Positions 1-7,391 of a DNA stretch of 25,167 nt are shown one piece after another. Within the stretch, counting starts at the first letter, position 1. Each line of letters starts with the position of its first letter. The position numbers and the translations under genes are program-made. Under the pieces are notes generated by a model that worked only from the letters and a program-made list of their open reading frames with translations, ran no database searches and was not told where the DNA came from. Source of the DNA: JBIOJB01 sp044450465 (GTDB lineage Bacteria > Chloroflexota > Dormibacteria > Dormibacterales > Dormibacteraceae). The stretch covers positions 1-25,167 of the forward strand of contig JBIOJB010000040.1 in the NCBI GenBank assembly GCA_044450465.1, written 5' to 3'.

Positions 1-482
1 CGTCCCGCCTGAGTGCCGCCTCAAACTTCCCGGTCAACCGCGAGCTGACCCTGTATGCGCTCATCGGCAACCAGATGGCGACGCGCGGCCTGCAGCTCGT
101 GGTCGCAGGCTGGACCTGCTTTCTTGCTTTCCGATTTCGCCGGCGGGCGCCGCAGTGGATCTACGCAGCAGCCCTTGTCGGGGGCATGCTTGCGAGCCCG
201 TACCTGCACCTCGACGATCTCCTGATGCTGGGCCTTGCGGCCTGGTTGGTGCTGCGCACGGGTATCGGTGGATGGACGCTCGGCTACATGCTGCTCGCAG
301 TCATTTCAGTCGAAGGCCTTCCGATCTGGGGACCGCTGCCCGTGATCGCGGCCGAGCTCGCGGGGCTGGCGCTCCTGTCGTGGGCGGCGTTCAAGCCGGA
401 GGTTGCGACGCGGAGTCCCCATGCCGGCCCGCACCCCGGGCGAACCGGCGAGCTCCCTCGAGCGACTCGCCCGACGCGATGA
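1..482 (+). CDS. GT87/DUF2029-like polytopic membrane protein, C-terminal part (5' end outside window)
   Basis: The reading frame is open from the left edge (first full codon at base 3) to TGA at 480-482, so only the last ~159 residues are seen. They form several hydrophobic helices with the segment ASPYLHLDDLLML, which resembles the conserved 'ASPY-x-x-x-xDL' loop near the C-terminus of GT87/DUF2029 polyprenyl-phosphate-sugar-dependent mannosyltransferases. Such enzymes sit in the cytoplasmic membrane and add sugars on its outer face; donor and acceptor here are unknown. The last ~30 residues are hydrophilic, Arg/Pro-rich and lie antisense to the crotonase gene, so they are probably a non-conserved tail. 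Family call is from the motif and helix pattern only; another GT-C family is possible. Confidence 0.6.
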   Translation, partial: SRLSAASNFPVNRELTLYALIGNQMATRGLQLVVAGWTCFLAFRFRRRAPQWIYAAALVGGMLASPYLHLDDLLMLGLAAWLVLRTGIGGWTLGYMLLAVISVEGLPIWGPLPVIAAELAGLALLSWAAFKPEVATRSPHAGPHPGRTGELPRATRPTR

Positions 483-1170
483 CGCCGACGCCGGCCTCAA
501 ACTCCACCCGCGTCGCATCCCCCAGCTCCATCGACCACTGGTTTAGAACGCTCCGGCGGTCCGCACGCAGCGCCCCCACTGGGTAGGTCGCGAGCTCGGC
601 CGCGAGCTTCTGCGCGGTCGCAAGCACGGTGCCTGGTTCCACAAGGCGCTCCACGAGGCCGATGCGTAGGGCCTCCTCGGCGCCCACCGGGCGACCCGTC
701 AGGACCAGATCCAGAGCCCGTCCCTGGCCGATCATCCTCGGAAGCCGTACCGTGCCCAGGTCGATCAGGGGCACGCCGAACCGCCGGTTGAAGACCCCCA
801 GCACCGCGTTCCGCGCCGCCACCCGCAGGTCACACCACAGCGCGAGCTCGAGGCCGCCCGCCACGGCGTAGCCCTCGATCGCGGCGATCACCGGTTTGCC
901 AAGAGCCATGCGCGTGGGCCCCATCGGTCCACGGCCTGTGTCGGTGATTGGATTCCCGCCACCCGCGGCGATGGACTTGAGGTCAAACCCGGCACAGAAG
1001 GTTCCGCCCTCGCCGGCCAGCACCGCGACCGAGAGCGAGCTGGTCGCGTCGAATTCCTGAAACGCGTCGACCAGGCTAGCGGCGGTCTCGGCGTCGACCG
1101 CGTTGCGAACCTCGGGGCGGGCGATCGTGACGGTCATGACCGCGTCGTCGGTCACGACCCTGACCTTCAC
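391..1170 (-). CDS. Enoyl-CoA hydratase/isomerase (crotonase) family protein
   Basis: This 259-residue protein has the usual crotonase length and architecture. The oxyanion-hole segments are visible as FCAGFDL (about residues 58-64) and YAVAGGLELA (101-110), the latter carrying Glu108, equivalent to the first catalytic Glu of rat enoyl-CoA hydratase (Glu144). The second catalytic Glu (rat Glu164, in a PE-I-x-LG motif) is replaced: the aligned stretch reads FGVPLIDLG, with Leu135 in its place. This pattern is found in a crotonase subgroup annotated only as 'enoyl-CoA hydratase-related', so hydration of a simple enoyl-CoA is not assured. The start is GTG at 1170, 22 bp after the pruA stop, implying one transcript with pruA. 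The 3' end overlaps the convergent membrane-protein gene by 92 bp. Confidence 0.88.
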   Translation of the reverse strand: MKVRVVTDDAVMTVTIARPEVRNAVDAETAASLVDAFQEFDATSSLSVAVLAGEGGTFCAGFDLKSIAAGGGNPITDTGRGPMGPTRMALGKPVIAAIEGYAVAGGLELALWCDLRVAARNAVLGVFNRRFGVPLIDLGTVRLPRMIGQGRALDLVLTGRPVGAEEALRIGLVERLVEPGTVLATAQKLAAELATYPVGALRADRRSVLNQWSMELGDATRVEFEAGVGVIASGESLEGARRFARGAGRHGDSASQPPA

Positions 1171-1192
1171 GCCGCGTAGGCCCTGGGCTCGC

Positions 1193-2827
1193 TCACTCGG
1201 CGTCCATGAACGGGTAGCGGTGATCCGTCGGCGGGACGTAAGTCTCCTTGATCATTCGCGGGCTCACCCAGCGGATGAGATTGAAGATCGACCCGGCCTT
1301 GTCGTTGGTGCCTGAAGCGCGCGCCCCTCCGAACGGCTGCAGTCCCACGACCGCGCCCGTCGGCTTGTCGTTGATGTAGAAGTTGCCAGCCGCGTTGACG
1401 AGCTTCTCCGAGGCCTGGCGGATCGCCTTCCGATCGCGCGAGAAGATGGCTCCGGTGAGCCCGTAAGGACTGGTCCGGTCGCAGAGGTCGAGCGTCTCTT
1501 CGTATTTCGAGTCCGCGTACGGATACACGGTCATGATCGGACCGAAGAGCTCCTCTCTCAGCAGCCTGAAGTCCGGGTTCTTGGTCTCGATCAGCGTCGG
1601 GCGGATGAACCAACCTTCTTTGGAATCCCCCTTGCCGCCTGCGATCACCTTGGCGTCCTCCGCCTTCTTCGCAAAGTCGATCGCCTTCATGTGCTTGGAC
1701 CAAGCCTTGCCATCGATCACGGCGCCCATGAAGTTGCGGAAATCCGCGACGTCTCCCTGTGGAATCGCCTCGACCTGGTCGACGAGCTCCGCCTTCATCG
1801 ACTTCCAGATCGACTGCGGGACGTAGGCGCGCGAGGCGGCCGAGCACTTCTGGCCCTGGTACTCGAACGCCCCGCGCACGATCGCGGTGCGTAGAGCGTC
1901 GGGGTCGGCCGATGGATGAGCAACGATGAAATCCTTTCCCCCCGTCTCGCCCACGAGGCGGGGATACGTGCGGTAGTGGGCGATGTTCTCGCCCACCGTC
2001 TTCCACATCCCATGGAACACCTCGGTCGACCCGGTGAAGTGGACGCCCGCCAGCCGTTCGTGCGCCAGAACCTGCTCGGAGATCTCCGATGCGCTGCCGC
2101 TGACCATGTTGACCACACCCGGCGGGAGGCCCGCCTCGTTCAGCAGCTCCATGAGGAAATGGCACACGAGAAGGGTCTGCGTGGCGGGTTTGAAGACGAC
2201 CGTGTTGCCCATCAGAGCGGGCGCCAGAGGCAGGTTGCCGGCGATGGAGGTGAAGTTGAACGGGCTGACCGCGAAAACGAATCCCTCGAGCGGCCGGTAC
2301 TCAAGACGGTTCCAGGCCGTGGCGTCGTTGGCCGGCTGCTGACTGTACAGCTGGTCGGCGAAGTGGGTGTTGAAGCGCCAGAAATCGATCGTCTCGCAAG
2401 CGGCGTCGATCTCGGACTGATGCACGGTCTTCGACTGCCCGAGCATCGTCGCGGCGTTGATGGTGTCCCGCCATGGCCCGGCCAGCAGCGCGGCCGCCCG
2501 AAGGAGCACGGCCGCCCTCTCGTGAAAGGATGTGGCCGCCCATGATCGCCTGGCTTCGAGCGCGGCGTCGATCGCGTCACTGAAATCCTTGCGCCCGCCG
2601 ACCGCAACCTGCGCGATGGACAGCTCCTTGCGATGAGGTGAGCGAATGTCCGCCCGCGAGGAGCCCCAGCGCCGCTCACCGCCTATCTGCATGGGCACAT
2701 CGGTGCGCGCGTCGGTCAGCTCAGCGAGCCTCGCCTTCAATGCTTTGCGGGTCGCGTCACCAGGCGCATAGGCACGAATCGGCTCGTTGACCGGAGCTGG
2801 AACTCGAAAATGTCCGTCGGCCGTCAT
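1193..2827 (-). CDS. pruA: L-glutamate gamma-semialdehyde dehydrogenase (1-pyrroline-5-carboxylate dehydrogenase)
   Basis: A 544-residue aldehyde dehydrogenase of the stand-alone P5C dehydrogenase type (ALDH4A1/TIGR01236-like), which oxidises glutamate semialdehyde to glutamate with NAD+ in the second step of proline breakdown, in the cytoplasm. Visible family signatures are the cofactor region AVSPFNFTSIAGNLPLAPAL (from residue 186), HFTGSTEVF (263-271), the general-base Glu294 in LVGETGGKDF, the catalytic Cys328 in YQGQKCSAASRAYVP, and EELFGPIMTVYPY. ATG at 2827 is preceded by a strong GGAGGGA ribosome site. No proline dehydrogenase (putA/pruB) is in the window, so the first step must be encoded elsewhere. 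It leads a two-gene unit with the crotonase and is divergent from the 2896 gene. Confidence 0.95.
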   Translation of the reverse strand: MTADGHFRVPAPVNEPIRAYAPGDATRKALKARLAELTDARTDVPMQIGGERRWGSSRADIRSPHRKELSIAQVAVGGRKDFSDAIDAALEARRSWAATSFHERAAVLLRAAALLAGPWRDTINAATMLGQSKTVHQSEIDAACETIDFWRFNTHFADQLYSQQPANDATAWNRLEYRPLEGFVFAVSPFNFTSIAGNLPLAPALMGNTVVFKPATQTLLVCHFLMELLNEAGLPPGVVNMVSGSASEISEQVLAHERLAGVHFTGSTEVFHGMWKTVGENIAHYRTYPRLVGETGGKDFIVAHPSADPDALRTAIVRGAFEYQGQKCSAASRAYVPQSIWKSMKAELVDQVEAIPQGDVADFRNFMGAVIDGKAWSKHMKAIDFAKKAEDAKVIAGGKGDSKEGWFIRPTLIETKNPDFRLLREELFGPIMTVYPYADSKYEETLDLCDRTSPYGLTGAIFSRDRKAIRQASEKLVNAAGNFYINDKPTGAVVGLQPFGGARASGTNDKAGSIFNLIRWVSPRMIKETYVPPTDHRYPFMDAE

Positions 2828-2855
2828 GACGTCCCTCCGCTTATCTTGTTAGCGC

Positions 2856-2869
2856 CATCATCGATGATG
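2856..2869. promoter_or_regulatory. Perfect 14-bp palindrome between divergent pruA and nucleotidyltransferase genes
   Basis: CATCATCGATGATG reads identically on both strands and lies in the 68-bp divergent intergenic region, 28 bp before the pruA start and 26 bp before the GTG at 2896. A symmetric site here is well placed to bind a dimeric regulator acting on one or both genes. A second short palindrome, CACGTG, lies at 2881-2886. No clear sigma-70 promoter could be read on either strand. The regulator is unknown. Confidence 0.5.
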
Positions 2870-2895
2870 ACCCAACCCGGCACGTGACGTAACCC

Positions 2896-3831
2896 GTGTC
2901 CGTATTCGAGGGAGTGGTGGTCGGGTATTCGAACGCACCCTCCGCGACGGTGGCGGATCGCGTTCGCCGGACCGTCGCCCTCGTTCGCCGGCGAGGCTAC
3001 GCCCTCACACCCGCACGGCTCGGCGAGGTGTGCGTAGGCGGCCAGCTTCCGGAAGACGAGATCCGGTGGGCGGTTGCCTCAACGCACGACCTGGCCCTTA
3101 CCCAGGGCCTCGTGGTGGAGCGCGACAGCTTGGGCCGGGTGAGCTCCATCGCGGATCGGGCTCGCGACCACGCTGTCGAGTCCGGCCGCTACCTCGAGAT
3201 GGCTGTCACGTTCGTCAAGCGGCTCCTGGTCATCGCTCCCTTCATCCGGAGCGTCTCCATCGCCGGATCGCTTGCCAGTGGCGGCTTCCGCGCCACGGAC
3301 GACGTCGACCTCAACCTCATCGTCGACGACGGCCACCGTCATCTCGGGTACGTGGCGGTGAACATCGCCGGCCTCGCCCATGCTCTGGCTCATCGCGCCA
3401 AGCCGGTCGATGCAAGCACCCGTAGGCCGATCGCGCCTCGCCTCATGACGGCCAACCTGATCCTCGAGCGCTCCCAGTGCTTTCCACTGGCGCGGCAGGA
3501 CGAGGACATGGCCTTCGAGCTGCTCGTCGCGGAGCCTGTGTTCGGGTCCGGCCTGCTGGACGAGATCGTGGCGGCCAACCCGCCGCTCAGCGAGGTCTTT
3601 CCACAGCTGGCTCGCAAAGCTCGACCTCTTTTGATCGAAGCTCCGATCACGCGGGCACCCGGGGCATTGTTCCCTCGCGCGCTTGACGGCGCGGCGCGAA
3701 TGCTTGGTCAGTCGGCATGGCGTTACATGCAGTGGACGCGGCGCCACAGCCCTGAAGCCCTCGCGCGGGTCGCTTTCGTACGGTCCACGATGCGGCCCTA
3801 CACGCTTTTCGACGGACCTCAGCCCGAGTGA
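2896..3831 (+). CDS. Nucleotidyltransferase-fold protein with N-terminal helical (winged-helix-like) region
   Basis: A 311-residue protein. Residues ~119-146 read SIAGSLASGG...DDVDLNLIV, the GS-x10-DxD pattern of the polymerase-beta-like nucleotidyltransferase fold (Gly124-Ser125, Asp136, Asp138 as metal-binding residues). Residues ~20-80 look helical with a possible winged-helix arrangement, and the Arg-rich C-terminus (about 270-305) could form amphipathic helices. The reaction is not known: such proteins transfer a nucleotide to protein, RNA or a small molecule. Its TGA overlaps the GTG of the downstream glycosyltransferase by 4 bp, so the two are translationally coupled and likely act together. 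The GTG start at 2896 lacks a clear Shine-Dalgarno sequence; GTG codons at 2914 or 2917 are alternatives. Confidence 0.7.
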   Translation: MSVFEGVVVGYSNAPSATVADRVRRTVALVRRRGYALTPARLGEVCVGGQLPEDEIRWAVASTHDLALTQGLVVERDSLGRVSSIADRARDHAVESGRYLEMAVTFVKRLLVIAPFIRSVSIAGSLASGGFRATDDVDLNLIVDDGHRHLGYVAVNIAGLAHALAHRAKPVDASTRRPIAPRLMTANLILERSQCFPLARQDEDMAFELLVAEPVFGSGLLDEIVAANPPLSEVFPQLARKARPLLIEAPITRAPGALFPRALDGAARMLGQSAWRYMQWTRRHSPEALARVAFVRSTMRPYTLFDGPQPE

Positions 3832-6800
3832 TCGTCCCGGGCGCGGTGGGGATGGTGCTGCTCACCAGCACGCTGCTGTTTCTCTTCGGGCTGAACGTCC
3901 TCTACCTCACCTGGCGCGCGACCCGGCTGCACACCTCGCCCGCCCGCCTGGTCGATTCGGGCGCCGAGGCCCGGGTGTGCGTCCAGATCCCCATCTACAA
4001 CGAGCGGTATGTCGCCGAACGCGTCATCGAGGCGGTGTGCCGGTTGGATTGGCCGCGCGACCGCTTCGAGGTGCAGGTGCTCGACGATTCGGACGACGAC
4101 ACGACCTCCATCGTCGCGCGGAAGGTTGGACAGCTCCGGCGCCAGGGGTGCCGCATCAGCCACGTGCGCCGAGGGACGCGCGCAGGGTTCAAGGCGGGCG
4201 CCCTGGCGCATGCCATGTCGCTCACCGACGCACCTTTCATCGCCATCTTCGACGCCGACTTCGTGCCGCCGGAGCACTTCCTTCGACGCACCATGGTCGC
4301 GTTTGAGGACACAGGCGTGGCTTTCGCCCAGGCGCGCTGGGGTCATCTGGACGAGGGCTACTCGTGGTTCACGCGGCTTCAGGCGCTCGCCATCGACTAT
4401 CACTTCCTCGTCGAGCAGGCGGCGCGCTCGTCATGCGGGTACTTCACGAACTTCACCGGAACCGCGGGCGTCTGGAGGCGCACCGCCATCGAGGACGCGG
4501 GTGGCTGGAGCGCCGTGACCCTGACCGAAGACCTCGACCTCAGCTATCGGGCGCAGCTGCGCGGCTGGCGGGCGGCCTATCTCGAAGACCTAGTGGTGCC
4601 GGAGGAGCTGCCCGTTTCCATAGATGCCTACCGCAGCCAGCAGTCACGTTGGGCGACAGGCAGCTTCCAGACGGCGTTCCGGCTGCTCGGGTCCGTAATG
4701 CGCAGCCGTCTACGGGCCGCGATCAAGCTGCAGGCCACCGTGCACTTACTCGCGTACGCGATCGCGCCGTTGATGCTGCTGCAGCTGGTTACGTACACCG
4801 TTCTTTTGGTGGCGGCCGGACGCCATGTCTTCGATTTGCCCTGGTATCTCGGTCTGGCCTCTGCGGTTGCCGTTTTCGTCAGCGTCTCGCCGTGGATTAG
4901 TTTCATGGCAGCGCAATCGAGGCGTGGCCGTCGCTGGTGGTCCGGGCTGCCCGCCCTTGCCTGTCAGATCGTCGGCGCCGGAATGTCGCTCACGGTGGTC
5001 GCCGCTCTCGGAAGGGCGCTGCGACCGGGAGGCGTTTTTGTGCGAACGCCGAAACACCGCATCGAAGCCCGGGGCCAGGAGTGGCGACACCAGGAGTACG
5101 TGCGCGTCGGCGACCGCCGTGCCATTTTCGATGGGGTTCTGGGTCTTGTGGCGGCGGGCGTCGTGCCCTTTGCCGTCAGCATGAATCAAGGTTTCATGGC
5201 CGTCTTCGCCGCCGTGTTCGCCTGCGGCTTCCTGTTGCTCGCCACGCTGAGCGCCGTTGAGCTGCTCAAGGTGCTGACCCTTCGCCGGCTTGGGAAGCTT
5301 GCGCTCAGGTCGTTCCGCACCGCCGTCCCGCTGGTCGGGTTGATTGGGCTCGGCGGCTTGGCCCTCTTGCTCTCCGCTCGCATGCCGGAACCGTTCGAGG
5401 ATGGTTACGGCCACTGGCTGATCGCCGCCAATCTCGCGGTCACCGGGCAGTTCAACGATCCGATCTTCGGAATGCAGGACACGTGGCTGCCGCTCTATCA
5501 CGTGGTCGCCGCCGCTGTCCTGTGGCTGTTCGGGCTCTGGCAGCTCGGCGCCCTGAAGCTCCTAAGTGCCTGCTTCGGCCTCGCCACCGTCGCGTGCACC
5601 TACCGAATCGCGCCCAACCGCACCCAGGGCCGGCTCGCCGCCCTGCTGCTGCTGCTCAACCCCGTGTTCCTGTTCACCTCAGGATCCGCTGTTGTCGAGC
5701 CTTTCTTGACCGCTCTTTTGACCGGCGGGGCGCTCGCCGCGGTGAAGGGGAGGATGAAGGTGGCGGCGCTACTCGCCGCGCTGGCGTGCGCCACCTCCAC
5801 GAAAGCGTGGCTATGGGTTGCGGCGGCGGCCGGGGTCACCCTGGTCGACACCCTTCGCAGGCAGGCTCCGGCCAGGGTTCGTATCCCGGCCATGGCCTGG
5901 GCCGCCCCGGCGATAGCCGTGCTGGCGTTGCTGCAGCTTGCCTTCGCCCCGGCCAGCCACTCCGTGGCGCGGGGTTCGGTCGAGCTAATGTCCGCGACCG
6001 CCCGGGGCAGCGTCCCCGTTGCAGCGACGTCGCGGCTGGCCGAGCTCCTAGGCACGTATGGACTCGCTGTGATTCCGGTCGTCGGATTCGCCGCGATCGG
6101 GCTTGTGATGGCTTGGCGCATGAAGGAGTTGCGCCGCCTCACGTTCATCTATGTCCCGGCCCTGGTGTATCTCGCGGCGATTGTCACCCTGGTGGCAGCC
6201 GGCGTTTACAGCGGGAGCCACCGCTACCTGTATCCGGCGCTTCCGGCGCTGGCCCTGCTGGCTGCCGGCGCGCTCGACCGGTATCCGGCTCTCCTCAAGG
6301 CCGTACCGGTGGTGGCGTCCGGTTTGCTGTCGGTCGGATTCCTGCCGGTGTTCATCGGTTTCGCAGCCGACAACGCCGGTCTTGTGGCTGCAGGCCAGGC
6401 TTCGTCGGGCAGCCCCGGCGTCCTGATGACGGACTCACCGGTGGTCGCGTACTACAGCGGCCGACCTCCCGATCAGATCGCCGGCTCGCAAGCGCTGCCG
6501 GCCGACCGCTCGTCGGCCCTGGCGTGGCTGCAGTCGCGCGGGGTGACCGAGCTGGTGCTCGAGAACATCAGCTACTACCGGGCCGCCGTCGTGTTTCCAG
6601 ACCTTGCCTCGGGCAAGCCGTCGGCACCGTTCTCGCCGCTCGGTGACGAATCGCTGTATCGGCAGAGCGGGGGCAAGACCGTGTACGCCTACCGCTTCGG
6701 GGCCGGCCTCAATCTGCAATCCATCTACCCGGGCGTCGACGCCGCCATCAGCCCGATGCCTTCCGCGGGCAAGACAGCAGCGCTCGCCAAGGGAGTCACC

Positions 6801-7391
6801 CTGCTCGTGGGCGGCCAGGACGCCGCGGGGGAAGGCATGGGCTTCGGCGTGCCCATCGCGCGCTACTCGGATGGATGGGTGTATTCGCGAACGGCGGTGA
6901 CGGCCGATCTCACATATGGCGGCCAGGCTGTCTGGCGGCGGACCTTTGAGCTGGACGAGATCGGCGGCGACGCCTCTCACGGCTACCGGTTCGTGCCGGT
7001 GGCGTCGCGGGGCGAGGTCCAGGTCACCTATGAGATCGGCCCGACTTGCATCACCGTGACTGTGACCCCGCTCTGGCTTGCCCCCGGGGTCCTTCAGATT
7101 GGGGTTCTGAACGAGCAGTCGGCCGCCTTCGCGGACTTCGCCGCGGCGGGGCAGCCGGCGCCCTTGACCGGCACCAGGTTCGGCAGCTGGGTTCCAGTGA
7201 CCGGCGACTGGGCGAGGCTGCGCTCGGCCTCGCTCGGCGTCGAGTGGTCGGTGCCGGCGCTGCCGGGTTCGGATTTGCACGGCGGCCGTGAGCTCGCATC
7301 GCCGAGCTTCAACTGGGCGGGGCTGGACTATCTGTTCCCCGCGACTTTCACAGGCACCAGCTACAGAGTCACCGTGCGGGAGGCGAGATGA
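3828..7391 (+). CDS. Fused glycosyltransferase: GT2 (cellulose-synthase-like) + GT39-like membrane domain + C-terminal extracytoplasmic domain
   Basis: A 1187-residue protein with three parts. Residues ~1-390: one N-terminal membrane helix, then a processive-type GT2 domain with VLDDSDDD (from ~85), DADF (142-145), TEDLD (233-237) and QQSRW (about 270-274), followed by membrane helices as in BcsA-like synthases. Residues ~490-860: a second polytopic region opening, after a helix, with EPFEDGYGHW (~520-529), resembling the first periplasmic loop of GT39/ArnT-like GT-C enzymes that use polyprenyl-phosphate sugars, with a typical GT-C multi-helix layout. Residues ~860-1187: no membrane helices; a beta-rich, presumably extracytoplasmic region. 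GT2 domains act on the cytoplasmic face and GT-C domains on the outer face, so one chain may couple donor-lipid synthesis or polymer growth to transfer outside. GTG start overlaps the upstream stop; product unknown. Confidence 0.82.
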   Translation: MIVPGAVGMVLLTSTLLFLFGLNVLYLTWRATRLHTSPARLVDSGAEARVCVQIPIYNERYVAERVIEAVCRLDWPRDRFEVQVLDDSDDDTTSIVARKVGQLRRQGCRISHVRRGTRAGFKAGALAHAMSLTDAPFIAIFDADFVPPEHFLRRTMVAFEDTGVAFAQARWGHLDEGYSWFTRLQALAIDYHFLVEQAARSSCGYFTNFTGTAGVWRRTAIEDAGGWSAVTLTEDLDLSYRAQLRGWRAAYLEDLVVPEELPVSIDAYRSQQSRWATGSFQTAFRLLGSVMRSRLRAAIKLQATVHLLAYAIAPLMLLQLVTYTVLLVAAGRHVFDLPWYLGLASAVAVFVSVSPWISFMAAQSRRGRRWWSGLPALACQIVGAGMSLTVVAALGRALRPGGVFVRTPKHRIEARGQEWRHQEYVRVGDRRAIFDGVLGLVAAGVVPFAVSMNQGFMAVFAAVFACGFLLLATLSAVELLKVLTLRRLGKLALRSFRTAVPLVGLIGLGGLALLLSARMPEPFEDGYGHWLIAANLAVTGQFNDPIFGMQDTWLPLYHVVAAAVLWLFGLWQLGALKLLSACFGLATVACTYRIAPNRTQGRLAALLLLLNPVFLFTSGSAVVEPFLTALLTGGALAAVKGRMKVAALLAALACATSTKAWLWVAAAAGVTLVDTLRRQAPARVRIPAMAWAAPAIAVLALLQLAFAPASHSVARGSVELMSATARGSVPVAATSRLAELLGTYGLAVIPVVGFAAIGLVMAWRMKELRRLTFIYVPALVYLAAIVTLVAAGVYSGSHRYLYPALPALALLAAGALDRYPALLKAVPVVASGLLSVGFLPVFIGFAADNAGLVAAGQASSGSPGVLMTDSPVVAYYSGRPPDQIAGSQALPADRSSALAWLQSRGVTELVLENISYYRAAVVFPDLASGKPSAPFSPLGDESLYRQSGGKTVYAYRFGAGLNLQSIYPGVDAAISPMPSAGKTAALAKGVTLLVGGQDAAGEGMGFGVPIARYSDGWVYSRTAVTADLTYGGQAVWRRTFELDEIGGDASHGYRFVPVASRGEVQVTYEIGPTCITVTVTPLWLAPGVLQIGVLNEQSAAFADFAAAGQPAPLTGTRFGSWVPVTGDWARLRSASLGVEWSVPALPGSDLHGGRELASPSFNWAGLDYLFPATFTGTSYRVTVREAR

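Noticed and set aside
5483..6646. Open frame of 387 codons in another frame within the fused glycosyltransferase gene
   Set aside because: Arg/Pro/Gly-rich composition typical of a frame shadow; no ribosome site and no recognisable domain, while the main frame has clear glycosyltransferase motifs.
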